A DNA stretch of 64,000 nt from a bacterium (GCA_021372535.1 JAJFUH010000135.1:18895-82894); one strand, 5' to 3'. Positions 43,160-52,205 are shown, numbered from the stretch's first letter. Program-made: numbers and translations. The notes: a model not told the origin generated them from the letters alone.

Positions 43160-43744
43160 ATGTCCGATATCCACAGCGGTTCCGAAAAACATATCCTGCG
43201 CGAGCGGATGAAAGCTCTCCGTGCGTCGATGAATATCATGGACTACCGTATATGGAGCAATTCTATCAGGAAGACCTGCGAAACCCTTCCTGAGCTTGCC
43301 AGGTCATATACCGTTCATGCGTATGTGTCTGCACTCAATAATGAGGCCGATACGCTCGGGCTGATTCTCGATCTGTTCGAAAAGGGCAGGAAAGTGGTAG
43401 TCCCGAAATGTTCGAAGGATTCGCACATTTTTTACAACATCCGGATTGACTCGCTCGATGACCTGAAACCCGCCAGGTTCGGTCTTATGGAGCCCGATTA
43501 TAATCCTGAGAAGGAGGTCAGACCGGAGCAGCTCGATATCGTTATCGCACCTCTTCTTGCTTTCGACCGGAGCGGGGGAAGGCTCGGTTTCGGTGGCGGA
43601 TATTACGATTACCTGCTCGGCCGGTGCTGGTGTCCGAAAGTGGGTATTGGGTTTTCTTTTCAGGAAGTTGATGAAGTACCGCTGGAAATTCATGATCGGA
43701 AACTTGATATAATCGTCACAGAACGGGAAATCGTGAGGGTCTGA
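43160..43744 (+). CDS. 5-formyltetrahydrofolate cyclo-ligase
   Basis: A 194-residue enzyme that converts 5-formyl-THF to 5,10-methenyl-THF with ATP, returning stored folate to one-carbon metabolism. The phosphate-binding motif GGRLGFGGGYYDYLL is intact near residue 145, and the N-terminal 'LRERMKALRASM' Arg/Lys-rich region that begins the family is present. ATG 43160 is preceded by GGGAG at 6 bases; an upstream in-frame ATG at 43133 is less well placed. The stop is one base before the ATG of the next gene. In many bacteria this gene (ygfA) lies next to the 6S RNA gene; none was recognised here. Confidence 0.93.
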   Translation: MSDIHSGSEKHILRERMKALRASMNIMDYRIWSNSIRKTCETLPELARSYTVHAYVSALNNEADTLGLILDLFEKGRKVVVPKCSKDSHIFYNIRIDSLDDLKPARFGLMEPDYNPEKEVRPEQLDIVIAPLLAFDRSGGRLGFGGGYYDYLLGRCWCPKVGIGFSFQEVDEVPLEIHDRKLDIIVTEREIVRV

Positions 43745-43745
43745 T

Positions 43746-44708
43746 ATGGAAAAAGATGTCATGATCAAAGATATTCATGAAGGGGATGAATTTGTTGGTT
43801 TTTATGCCATCAGACGGTGTGAGCTGCGGGAATACGACAACATGTTCAGGCTCGAGCTCGAGCTGACAGACAAAACCGGCAGCCTGCCGGGAGTCGTCTG
43901 GAACGATGCCCGTGAAATCAGGGAGCAGCTCGCCAGGCACACGGTTGTCAAGGTTAAAGGCCGCCTTGGCACATACCGCGACAAGCCTCAGGCGCGTATC
44001 GAAAAGATTCGCCCCGCCGAGGAAACCGAATACGATCCCGACCGGTTTATACCCTCTACGCCGGGGGATATCGAAAATCTGAAATCACGGGTCGATGCGC
44101 TCGTCCGGAGTATCGGCGAACCCCGCCTGAAGGAGCTTGCAGACTCCGTATTCGGCAGCGCGCAGTTCATGAAAGAGTTCGTCAGGTGCCCCGGAGGGGC
44201 GAAATGGCACCATCCCTATATCGGCGGATTGATCGAACATACGGTCGGCGTGGCTGAATTGTGCGATTTTATCGCCGGGAAGCATCCGGAATTGAATCGT
44301 GATCTGCTCGTTGTAGCCGCTCTCCTCCATGATGTGGGGAAGATCAAGGAATTTTCCGTGACGACGATTATCGAGTATTCCGATGAGGGCCGGCTGGAGG
44401 GTCATATCGTCATGGGCGAGCGGTTTGTTCGGAACATGTGCGAACGGATCAACGGTTTTCCGCCCCGCCTGAAAATGCTCCTGAGTCATCTTATGCTTGC
44501 CCACCAGGGATTCAAGGAATTCAGCTCCCCTGTGGTGCCGATGATTCCCGAAGGTTTCGTGCTCTACTATGCGGACGAGATCGATTCCAAGCTCAATGCG
44601 CTCGGCAGGATTATGGAAAATACCCAGAGCGAGGGGAACACGTGGAGCGAGTATGTGCGGCTTCTCGGGCGTTCAATTTTCGTCGGCAATAGTGAGGATA
44701 CTGAGTGA
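43746..44708 (+). CDS. YhaM-like 3'-5' exoribonuclease (OB fold + HD domain)
   Basis: A 320-residue cytoplasmic protein. An N-terminal OB-fold (about 1-90; FVGFYAIRRCEL, GVVWNDAREI, VVKVKGRLGTY) binds nucleic acid, and the C-terminal HD domain (about 150-290) has the metal ligands in WHHPYIGGLIEHTVGV, LLHDVGK and the later HLMLAHQ and YYADEIDSK. The whole resembles B. subtilis YhaM/CBF1, which degrades RNA and single-stranded DNA 3' to 5'. It begins one base after the cyclo-ligase stop, so the two are co-translated. It ends near a convergent ABC gene. Confidence 0.9.
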   Translation: MEKDVMIKDIHEGDEFVGFYAIRRCELREYDNMFRLELELTDKTGSLPGVVWNDAREIREQLARHTVVKVKGRLGTYRDKPQARIEKIRPAEETEYDPDRFIPSTPGDIENLKSRVDALVRSIGEPRLKELADSVFGSAQFMKEFVRCPGGAKWHHPYIGGLIEHTVGVAELCDFIAGKHPELNRDLLVVAALLHDVGKIKEFSVTTIIEYSDEGRLEGHIVMGERFVRNMCERINGFPPRLKMLLSHLMLAHQGFKEFSSPVVPMIPEGFVLYYADEIDSKLNALGRIMENTQSEGNTWSEYVRLLGRSIFVGNSEDTE

Positions 44709-44731
44709 TATGTGTGTCAGGTGTCGTTATT

Positions 44732-44766
44732 CATGCTTCCGGCTATCAAAAAGATGCTGAAGCATG
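44732..44766. terminator. Possible bidirectional terminator hairpin
   Basis: Perfect 8-bp inverted repeat CATGCTTC / GAAGCATG (44732-44739 with 44759-44766) with a 19-base loop, in the 74-base gap between convergent genes. There is no T-tract on either side, so the terminator call is weak. Confidence 0.3.
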
Positions 44767-44782
44767 TTCGGCGCGCATGGAT

Positions 44783-45520
44783 TTATTCCACTATCAGCCG
44801 TGACCGTTTGAACCGGGTCCGGGCGGCGATGACGAGGGCGATATCAGCAGCGAGAAGGATGAGGAAAAAGATGAGCATGATAATGACCGCTCCTGCAGAT
44901 TCAATGGCCGCGGTGGTAAGCTGTTTTGTCTTTTCGGGCAGCATCTGGATAACAATTCCCGGAATAAACGCGATGATGATGATACCGAAGCTCATGGTCT
45001 GCTGCGCCTGACGGACTGTGCTTGCCTTGAGTGAAATGAGTACTCCCGCGCTCGCGGTGAACCCCGCGACGAGAATGCTGAGCACCGCTCCCGATACCGC
45101 GATCCTCCATGGATAGAGAAGCAATCTTCCTTCCCAGCGGGCCGCATTGACCGTCACGAGGCCGAGCAGAACGATGATGCATGTCACTCCGAGAGCGTAA
45201 ACGAGGGCGAACAGTATTTTCCCGAACAGGATGGCGCTGTCCGAGAGACGGCTCGCGAGGAGCGTTTCGAGGGTATGGCGTTCACGTTCTCCGGCGATGG
45301 AATCGGCAATCATGGTGGCCACCATGAGCATCGGCACCCAGCCCCACGATGCCAGCGAAAGGGGCGACTCCACCCACATGTATCCCGTCTCCAGAGGGAA
45401 AACGATGCCCAGTATTACCGTGGGAATCAGCATCGACAGTATCGTGGCCCGTGTTGTGCCGCGCTGATGGATAAATTCTTTCCATTCTTTCCAGATGATG
45501 GTTTGCAGATCGGACTTCAC
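44783..45520 (-). CDS. ABC-2 type transporter permease
   Basis: A 245-residue inner-membrane protein with six predicted membrane segments. It begins with a cytoplasmic IIWKEWKEFIHQRGTT, and has the ABC-2 coupling pattern ATMIADSIAGERERHTLETLLASRLS between segments 2 and 3, where it contacts the ATPase. The family exports drugs, lipids, polysaccharides or peptides; the substrate cannot be inferred. Its ATG overlaps the TGA of the ATPase gene (ATGA). In the same operon, downstream. Confidence 0.9.
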   Translation of the reverse strand: MKSDLQTIIWKEWKEFIHQRGTTRATILSMLIPTVILGIVFPLETGYMWVESPLSLASWGWVPMLMVATMIADSIAGERERHTLETLLASRLSDSAILFGKILFALVYALGVTCIIVLLGLVTVNAARWEGRLLLYPWRIAVSGAVLSILVAGFTASAGVLISLKASTVRQAQQTMSFGIIIIAFIPGIVIQMLPEKTKQLTTAAIESAGAVIIMLIFFLILLAADIALVIAARTRFKRSRLIVE

Positions 45521-46449
45521 CGTTTTTCCTCCATGAGTTTCAAAAAGGCCTCTTCCAGACTCACGGCGCCCTTGTGTATTTCCTCTATATCGACACCGTC
45601 CTGTACCATCTGCCTGACCAGAGGAGCGGTCGGAACATCCCCGTCGAGCGTAATTACCAGGCGTGAATCGGTGATTTCCGCCGATACAACTTCCCGCAGC
45701 GCCCTGAGACGGTCGAGCACTTCCCCGGTGAATCCCCGTCCCGTGACCTCTATATGGGCTTTCCCCGCCCGTGTGCGGAGCTCATCGGGATGACCGATTG
45801 TCAGGAGTCTTCCCCTGTTGATGACACCGACCATAGGGCAGAGTTTCTCGGCTTCGGTAAGGTTGTGGGTTGTGAGAAAGACTGTCAGCCCTTCGTGCCT
45901 GACCAGATTGACAAGATCATCGCGGAGCGCGGCTGCGGCAAGAGGATCGAGTCCGGCGGTGGGTTCGTCAAGAAATAAAAGGCTCGGACGGTGAAGGATA
46001 GCCCGTGATACGGCAAGCTTCTGTTTCATCCCGCGGCTCCATGTACCGACACGTTCCCTGCGTCGGTCCCAGAGGTTTATCCTCGTGAGGAGCTCTTTTA
46101 TCCGGTTGCGGCGTTCCGGTTCCGGAATATGCCATACCCGTCCGTAGAAATCGAGGTTGTCTTCGGCGCTCAGCCGTTCGTAAAGTCCCGTATGTTCGAG
46201 GAGTACGCCGGTGCGGGAACGCACTTCATCCGCATGGGTCAGCGTGTCGTATCCGAGGACAAGGGCTTCGCCGCCCGAAGATTCGAGAAGTCCCAGCAGG
46301 AGCCGTATGGTCGTTGTTTTGCCTGCACCGTTCGGCCCCAGGAAGCCGAAGATGATCCCCCGGGGCACTTCGAGCGAAAGCCCGTCGAGGGCCCTGACTG
46401 TCTTGAAATCACAGGTAAGATTCCGTGTATGGATAATAAAATCGGCCAT
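45517..46449 (-). CDS. ABC-2 type transporter ATP-binding protein
   Basis: A 310-residue ATPase of the DrrA/NatA/CcmA type. Walker A GPNGAGKTTTI, Q-loop LLEHTGLY, signature TWSRGMKQKLAVSRA (diverged from LSGGQ, common in this family), Walker B LLFLDEPTAGLDP and H-loop TTHNLTEAE are present; the C-terminal ~80 residues form the regulatory domain with VIEEIHKGAVSLEEAFL-like ending. GAGGGG lies about 6 bases before the ATG at 46449. It forms a two-gene exporter with the permease downstream. Confidence 0.92.
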   Translation of the reverse strand: MADFIIHTRNLTCDFKTVRALDGLSLEVPRGIIFGFLGPNGAGKTTTIRLLLGLLESSGGEALVLGYDTLTHADEVRSRTGVLLEHTGLYERLSAEDNLDFYGRVWHIPEPERRNRIKELLTRINLWDRRRERVGTWSRGMKQKLAVSRAILHRPSLLFLDEPTAGLDPLAAAALRDDLVNLVRHEGLTVFLTTHNLTEAEKLCPMVGVINRGRLLTIGHPDELRTRAGKAHIEVTGRGFTGEVLDRLRALREVVSAEITDSRLVITLDGDVPTAPLVRQMVQDGVDIEEIHKGAVSLEEAFLKLMEEKR

Positions 46450-46635
46450 TTCCAGCCCCTCGGCACATAAATGCAGGAGATTACACCGGCTGAGGATATG
46501 TTCGGTTTATAAAAATCGGTTTGCTATTCTTCCAGTGATTAAACAGTGATATCGGATAACGTCATGCCGAACTTGATTCGGTATCTATTCCCAATAGTGA
46601 TATCATTATTTATTTGCCGGAGCACTATGATCATC
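46450..46635. repeat. Intergenic spacer with a REP-like palindrome
   Basis: Between the symporter and the ABC ATPase genes, both on the minus strand. At 46563-46583 lies ATGCCGAA / TTCGGTAT, an 8-bp stem with a 5-base loop in the context 'GTCATGCCGAACTTGATTCGGTATC', which looks like the widely dispersed 'TCATGCCGGACTTGATCCGGCATC' palindromes of many bacterial genomes. TGATATCA at about 46600 is a small palindrome. No promoter for the ABC genes was recognised. Confidence 0.5.
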
Positions 46636-48168
46636 TTACCAGAAAATAATGTATAAAATGATCGTCGCAATAATCACTCCCGTACCAAGCCAGATGACCG
46701 ATTTGGCGGGTTTCATATCGAAATTTTCCCGGACAGGCAGTACTTTCGGCACCGGAAGTGGCCGCAGTACCGTGATGAGCGTCATGACAACAATCAGGAT
46801 TGCAAATGTTATCGCCATTCTGTTCAGGAACGCAATGGTGCTGAAAAATTTCAGCAGGAATCCGTATATAGGGACATTCAGCAAAAGCGCTGCAACCCCG
46901 GCGCTCGCAGGTGTGCGTTTGATAAACAGGCCAAAAATAAACGCAGCCAGAATTCCGGGAGAAATAAATCCCTGGAATTCCTGAATATAGTTGAAAATCC
47001 CCTTGAAACGCGCTGCTCCCAATTGCGGCGCGATAAAACAGCCGATGAGAACGAACAGGATGGTCATGATACGCCCGACTTTAACGAGCGAATGGGGAGA
47101 AGCGTCCTTTTTGAAATGGCGTTTATAGAGGTCCATCGTAAAAATCGTTGAGGCGGAATTGAGCATCGAAGCGAGCGTGCTGATAACTGCCCCTGCAATG
47201 GCCGCAAAAATAAATCCTTTCAGTCCTGTGGGGATAAGATTTCTGATGAGCAGCGGATATGCCGCATCGCTTGTGACCGCGAGCTGGTCACGGTAGAGCT
47301 GCGCCGCCATTATTCCCGGGAAAACAATGATGAACGGTATGGTGAGTTTGATCAATGCGGCAAAGATAATACCGAGCTGCCCCTGCTTGAGACTCTGCGC
47401 CGCAAGCGTCCGCTGGGTGATGAACTGGTTGAGTCCCCAGTAGTAGAAGTTGGGAATCCAGAGACCGATTACAAGGGCGGTCCATGGTATCACCGGGTGA
47501 TTGTGCGGAAGAATCACATGGAGCTTGTCTGCGTTGGTTTCGAAGAAGTTACTGACCCCGACAGCCCTGAAGCCGAGAATCATGGTGATCACTCCGCCGA
47601 TTATGAGGGCCGATCCCTGGAAAAGGTCCGCCCATGCAACCGCTTTTAATCCGCCCCATGTCGTGTAGAAAGTCGCTATCCCTCCGATGAGCCAGACCGC
47701 GTATATCAGTTTCATGTCAAAAATGGTAAAAAGGGTAAGCGCGCCTGAATAAACGACCGCCGCGATGGTGACGAATGCGTAAATAACCACGGTATAAAAG
47801 GCCATGATCGCCCGCGCTGTCGAATTGTAACGGTATTCGAGGTATTCGGGAATGGTGTAAATGCCGCAGTTGAGAAACTTGGGCAGAAAAAAGAGCGCCA
47901 CGAATACCAGGGTAATCGAGGCGAGCCATTCGTAACTTGCGACAGCCAGACCGGTAATTCCTGCGCCCTGGCCTGACATACCGACAAAGTGTTCGGTCGA
48001 TATATTGGCTGCAATGAGGGACAGGCCGATCAAAGGCCAGAAGAGACTGCGGCTTGCCAGAAAGAAATCCTCGCCGGTTTCTTCCTTACGGCTTTTGTAC
48101 ACGCTCGTTCCGATTGCAACAACAAAGAATCCGATAAAAATCATGATATCGAGTAAGCTCAGTGTCAT
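46636..48168 (-). CDS. Sodium/sugar symporter of the SSS family (vSGLT-like)
   Basis: A 510-residue protein with about 14 membrane helices. It closely follows the Vibrio galactose transporter vSGLT: NFYYWGLNQFITQRTLA in helix 6-7, the sodium-site region GAVISTLASMLNSASTIFTMDLYKR in helix 8, and ISTEHFVGMSGQGAG in the helix 1 break. The sodium-site Ser/Thr pair and the stacking Tyr are kept as far as can be seen. Last gene behind galK with 110 bases between, so galactose (or glucose) is the likely substrate. GAGGG precedes the ATG. This is the only importer seen with the gal genes. Confidence 0.9.
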   Translation of the reverse strand: MTLSLLDIMIFIGFFVVAIGTSVYKSRKEETGEDFFLASRSLFWPLIGLSLIAANISTEHFVGMSGQGAGITGLAVASYEWLASITLVFVALFFLPKFLNCGIYTIPEYLEYRYNSTARAIMAFYTVVIYAFVTIAAVVYSGALTLFTIFDMKLIYAVWLIGGIATFYTTWGGLKAVAWADLFQGSALIIGGVITMILGFRAVGVSNFFETNADKLHVILPHNHPVIPWTALVIGLWIPNFYYWGLNQFITQRTLAAQSLKQGQLGIIFAALIKLTIPFIIVFPGIMAAQLYRDQLAVTSDAAYPLLIRNLIPTGLKGFIFAAIAGAVISTLASMLNSASTIFTMDLYKRHFKKDASPHSLVKVGRIMTILFVLIGCFIAPQLGAARFKGIFNYIQEFQGFISPGILAAFIFGLFIKRTPASAGVAALLLNVPIYGFLLKFFSTIAFLNRMAITFAILIVVMTLITVLRPLPVPKVLPVRENFDMKPAKSVIWLGTGVIIATIILYIIFW

Positions 48169-48278
48169 GGATTGTCCCTCACATTTCAGGTAATGGTCGA
48201 TATGCCGTCATATAATTTCGCGTATAGTATTATGTATCCTGGAGTTATCAGGGTGTAATGTATACATGCCCATGGTTT

Positions 48279-49460
48279 TCAATTCCGGATGATACGGGCG
48301 CCATCGGAAATGGTTATGGGCCATATGTCCGCCCGGGTCCCCTTCGGCAGGCTCTTTGGATGATACTGTTCGGATACTGCCTCTTCGACCGCCTTTTCGG
48401 CGCTTTCCTTCAAAAAAGCGATAACGCATCCACCGAATCCCGCTCCGGTCAGCCGTGCGCCTGAAACTCCCTCGACACCGGAAAGAATATCCACAAGCGT
48501 GTCGAGTTCTTCGCACGACACCTCGAAATCGTCGCGCAGGCTTGCATGAGAACCATAAAGACAGCGACCCACCATCCCGGTATCGCCGGCTTTAAGCGCG
48601 TTGACCGTTTCCATGACACGGCTGTTTTCGGTTACAATATGCCTGACGCGCTTGAAAACCGTTCTGGTGCACGAGGCTTCCATGAGTGGCAGATCTGCGA
48701 CATCGATATTTCGTAATCCCCTGATATTTCTGCCGGGGAAAGCAGCGCGTGCGCACTGCGCCCCTTCTTCGCATTCCGTGCGCCTTCTGTTGTATTCCGA
48801 ATCGACCAGTCCGCGTTTTTTCTTGGAGTCGATGACAAGCCATGAAAAGCCGGGAGTGTTGATCGGTATCATCCTGTGCGAAAGGTCGGTGCAGTCGATG
48901 AGAACCGCATGATCTTTTTTCCCTGTCCGCGATATATACTGATCCATGATACCGCAGTTCATGCCCACAAAGCCGTTCTCCGCCCGCTGGCAGAGCAGGG
49001 CGGCCTGTACATCGTCCATGCGGAATCCCATGAGTCCTTCCATGGCCGTGAGCGTCGCCATTTCGATTGCAGCGGAAGAGGAGAGCCCCGATCCGATAGG
49101 GACATTACCTCCCACGGCAAAACGGAATCCTCCGACAGTACGGTCGCTTTTTTCCAGCTCGGATAACACGCCCATGACATACCGGAACCATCCCGACGGG
49201 TACCCGGGATCATAATTACCCGTTTCGCAGGATGCTTCTTCGTCAAAGTCAATGGAATATCCGCTGATGGTTTTCCCCGGGACTCTGGCCGCGGCAAGGA
49301 CGATCTCACGGTCGATTGCGGCGGGGAGGACGAAACCTCCCGTATAGTCGGTATGTTCGCCGATAAGGTTGACACGCCCCGGTGCAGCTGCGATTGTCTG
49401 CGGCTCGATTGACCACTGTTTTTTGAATGATTCGACAACGTTCGTTACTAGAATGCTCAT
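48279..49460 (-). CDS. galK: Galactokinase
   Basis: A 393-residue GHMP-superfamily kinase that phosphorylates galactose to galactose 1-phosphate. The family signature GRVNLIGEHTDYTGGF, the ATP-binding PIGSGLSSSAAIE and the C-terminal RLTGAGFGGCVIAF are all present, and the catalytic Arg (in PGRVNLIG) and Asp (in NCGIMDQYIS) can be placed. Length is normal. GGAG lies about 8 bases before the ATG. Third gene of galT-galE-galK-symporter. Confidence 0.96.
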   Translation of the reverse strand: MSILVTNVVESFKKQWSIEPQTIAAAPGRVNLIGEHTDYTGGFVLPAAIDREIVLAAARVPGKTISGYSIDFDEEASCETGNYDPGYPSGWFRYVMGVLSELEKSDRTVGGFRFAVGGNVPIGSGLSSSAAIEMATLTAMEGLMGFRMDDVQAALLCQRAENGFVGMNCGIMDQYISRTGKKDHAVLIDCTDLSHRMIPINTPGFSWLVIDSKKKRGLVDSEYNRRRTECEEGAQCARAAFPGRNIRGLRNIDVADLPLMEASCTRTVFKRVRHIVTENSRVMETVNALKAGDTGMVGRCLYGSHASLRDDFEVSCEELDTLVDILSGVEGVSGARLTGAGFGGCVIAFLKESAEKAVEEAVSEQYHPKSLPKGTRADIWPITISDGARIIRN

Positions 49461-49584
49461 CGTGCATGCTCCGATAAATAAATATACATGGTTCCTGTTT
49501 TACACTTCAACGGGCGAAAGGCCGGTATTTTTGCAATACGATCCGGGCGGCGATGTTTTTTTACAAGCCTTGTCTCACAGGGAT

Positions 49585-50619
49585 TTATCGTTCATATCCC
49601 CGCGGGAATTTCTTCTTCCATTCCCATGCGGACCGAATGATATCTTCGAGACCGGCACGGTTTCCGGTCCAGTCGAGAATACGTTCAGCCCTGGCCGGTG
49701 AGGCCACGAGCTCGGGCGGATCACCTTCGCGGCGTCCGGTAATGATATACGGTACTTTTTTACCGATGACCCGCTCGACAGCGCGGATTACTTCGAGAAC
49801 GGTGAAGCCGGTGCCTGTCCCGAGGTTGAACGCAGTGCTCCCGCACGGGGCATTGCCTCCGCACGTGTCATTTTCGCCGTCGCAGAGATAACGGGCCGCG
49901 AGTATATGGGCCTGTGCAATATCCCTGACATGGATGTAATCCCTGATGCAGCTGCCGTCACGGGTATCGTAATCGTCGCCGAAGACTTTGAGCGGGGTAC
50001 CTTTTATCGCTGCATCGAGAATAAGCGGGATGAGGTGTGATTCGGGTTCGTGATTCTCGCCGTAATCGCCCATTGCCCCGCCTGCGTTGAAATACCGCAG
50101 GGCTACCGACTTCAGACCATATGCCCTGTTATAATCCCGCAGCACGGTTTCGACCATGAGCTTGGTCCATCCGTACGGATTGACCGGGGCAAGCGGGGCG
50201 TCCTCGGTCAGGGGAACCGTCACGGGATTGCCATAGACAGCTGCCGTCGATGAAAACACGATCTTCTTTATCCCGAATTTAATGAGATTATCGAAAAAGC
50301 GGATCGATCTGGTGAGGTTGTTGACGTAATACTTTGAAGGATTTTTAACCGATTCGCCGACCTCTATAAAGGCCGCAAAATGCATGACGACATCTATGTC
50401 CGAAGAGCAGGTTTTCTCAAGAATATCCTCATCGGTTATATCGCAGCGGACAAACTGTGCCTCCGGATGAACCGCATCGAGATACCCGTGCGAGAGATTG
50501 TCTATCACGGTGACAACGTGTCCCGCCTCGATGAGTATGGCAGCCGTCACGCTTCCGATATATCCGGCGCCGCCTGCGACAAGGACATTGAGGGGTTTTT
50601 TATATGGTTCATCCATCAT
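49585..50619 (-). CDS. galE: UDP-glucose 4-epimerase
   Basis: A 344-residue short-chain dehydrogenase/reductase that interconverts UDP-galactose and UDP-glucose with bound NAD. The NAD-binding VAGGAGYIGSVTA is near the N-terminus, the catalytic Ser/Thr is in FSSTAAVYG and the Tyr-Lys pair in NPYGWTK. HFAAFIEVGESV and ALRYFNAGGA are typical. The first ATG overlaps the galT stop codon (ATGA), with AGAGG just upstream, so translation is coupled. Part of the Leloir operon. Confidence 0.96.
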   Translation of the reverse strand: MMDEPYKKPLNVLVAGGAGYIGSVTAAILIEAGHVVTVIDNLSHGYLDAVHPEAQFVRCDITDEDILEKTCSSDIDVVMHFAAFIEVGESVKNPSKYYVNNLTRSIRFFDNLIKFGIKKIVFSSTAAVYGNPVTVPLTEDAPLAPVNPYGWTKLMVETVLRDYNRAYGLKSVALRYFNAGGAMGDYGENHEPESHLIPLILDAAIKGTPLKVFGDDYDTRDGSCIRDYIHVRDIAQAHILAARYLCDGENDTCGGNAPCGSTAFNLGTGTGFTVLEVIRAVERVIGKKVPYIITGRREGDPPELVASPARAERILDWTGNRAGLEDIIRSAWEWKKKFPRGYER

Positions 50620-51668
50620 GACCTCTTCGTATAATGAATTGTGGAAAGCTCTCTGAGAACCCCGGCGGATTCTTCGGGGAGCGATGGGTTGATTATATTG
50701 CCGCCGCCCGATTCGAAACCGGCCATATATTTGAGTTTATCGCGGCTTCGCAGGGGCGGGAGAAATTCGATGTGAAAATGGTACGGTTTCGGATCGTGAT
50801 TTCCCGCGCAGGGGCAGTTCTGGAAAACCGTAATGTTGGGAAACGGCATCCGGAAAAGGTTATCGTACCGTATGAGTATCTCACGGTGAATCCGGGCAAG
50901 AGACAACAGCTCCTCCCCGGTGAGTTCCGTAATGAACGGCACATGGCGACGGGGAATCAGGATAATCTCGAACGTCAGCCGTGCAAAATAGGGGACGAAC
51001 GCCGCAAAATGCTCGTTCTCGGTGACTATGCGGCTGCCGTCGTCGATCTCGTTTTCGATGATTGAGCAGAAAAGGCATGATCCCTTTTCACTCATGTGTT
51101 TTGACGCCTGCTCGTATCGTATGGCGGGTATTTTCGGAACAAAATCGGTGGAATATATCTGTCCGTGGGGATGAGGATTCGATACTCCGATAGCGATGCC
51201 CCTGTTTTCAAATATCATGACATGTTCGATTCCGGGCGTGACGGAAAGCTCCGCGAACTGGCTCCGGAGCGTACGGAAAACGCCGTGGACCTCGGCTTCT
51301 TCCATCTCCGGTAGGGTAAGATTGTGTCTGGGGCTGAAACATACGACGCGGCAAATTCCCCTGGCGGGCTGCTCGTCACCCATTGCCGTTCCATCGCCGG
51401 GCAGCCGGTAATCCATTGAAAGCGAAGGGAAATCGTTATCGAACACATAGACGCCGGTATAATCCGGATTTTTCTTTCCGCCTGCGCGCTCTACTCCCGG
51501 GCAAAGGTAACATTCCGGGTCGTAACCGGGGAGTTCGTTGCGTACGGGTTCGACGAGCGCCCCGCTCCATGGACGTACGCCGGTTGCGGGAGCCATAATG
51601 ACCCATTCACGTAAAAGCGGATTCCAACGCTTTCTTGACACTCTCTGCAGTATATTGTTATTATTCAT
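50616..51668 (-). CDS. galT: Galactose-1-phosphate uridylyltransferase
   Basis: A 350-residue HIT-superfamily enzyme that exchanges UMP between UDP-glucose and galactose 1-phosphate. The active-site HPH is in VSNPHPHGQIYST; the zinc-type CYLCPG pair follows YDPE near residue 52; SLARIHREILIRYD and YHFHIEFLPPLR mark the C-terminal HIT half. First gene of the galactose operon. The ATG at 51668 has no clear ribosome-binding site; a GTG nine codons in is an alternative. Promoter at 51740-51768. Confidence 0.95.
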   Translation of the reverse strand: MNNNNILQRVSRKRWNPLLREWVIMAPATGVRPWSGALVEPVRNELPGYDPECYLCPGVERAGGKKNPDYTGVYVFDNDFPSLSMDYRLPGDGTAMGDEQPARGICRVVCFSPRHNLTLPEMEEAEVHGVFRTLRSQFAELSVTPGIEHVMIFENRGIAIGVSNPHPHGQIYSTDFVPKIPAIRYEQASKHMSEKGSCLFCSIIENEIDDGSRIVTENEHFAAFVPYFARLTFEIILIPRRHVPFITELTGEELLSLARIHREILIRYDNLFRMPFPNITVFQNCPCAGNHDPKPYHFHIEFLPPLRSRDKLKYMAGFESGGGNIINPSLPEESAGVLRELSTIHYTKRS

Positions 51669-51739
51669 ATTGGGTTATTACGGTATCATGCCTTTTTCAC
51701 GCGAACAATTGTCTGTACCCTTAAATAACATGAAATTAT

Positions 51740-51768
51740 AGTATAGTGTGTGTCCGTGATAATGGCAA
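51740..51768 (-). promoter_or_regulatory. Sigma70-like promoter for the galactose operon
   Basis: Minus strand TTGCCA (51768-51763), 17 bases, TATACT (51745-51740); start near 51733, a leader of about 65 bases. No CRP site or galR-like operator was recognised. Confidence 0.6.
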
Positions 51769-51840
51769 GAAATTTAGAAACAGGTAAAAAATCCACCTAT
51801 GTCTAATACGGTTTGCTTAAGTGAAATCAGTATAACTTCA

Positions 51841-51975
51841 AATAACATCCACCTAGTCCTTTGGACTTCCCCCCTTGTTAAGGGGGGAACAACTGGCCGG
51901 GTGTTTTCTCCCCCTTAACAAGGGGGATACGGCGAAGCCGAGGGGGATCTTTTCCCTCTAACTTTAATAAAAGAT
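51841..51975. repeat. GC-hairpin repeat block
   Basis: Two nearly identical perfect hairpins: CCCCCCTT / AAGGGGGG (51869-51876 with 51880-51887, loop GTT) and CCCCCTT / AAGGGGG (51910-51916 with 51920-51926, loop AAC), followed by GGCGAAGCCG and another GGGGG. The loops and stems read as reverse complements of one another, so the two hairpins are an inverted pair. Similar in style to 4497-4604. Confidence 0.6.
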
Positions 51976-52176
51976 CGCTCTTAAGTGAACAGCATTTCAT
52001 CTATGTCGGTTTATTCATGAATTACCTCTGCTCTGTTACATCGGGACTATAAGTAATTCAAATCCGCGAAATTCCGTGTTCAATTGAATTTATGAATAAA
52101 TCGGGATGTGAATAGATCGGGTTATGTCGGGTAAAAGGAAAAATCTGCTGCAACGGTGCTGCGGGTCAGATTTCTT

Positions 52177-52205
52177 TTGACTTTCATTGTAGTGAACTCT
52201 ACTAT
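52177..52205 (+). promoter_or_regulatory. Possible promoter for the KaiC-like fusion gene
   Basis: TTGACT (52177-52182), 17 bases, TACTAT (52200-52205); TATATT at 52203-52208 gives a 20-base spacing and is the alternative -10. Confidence 0.45.
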
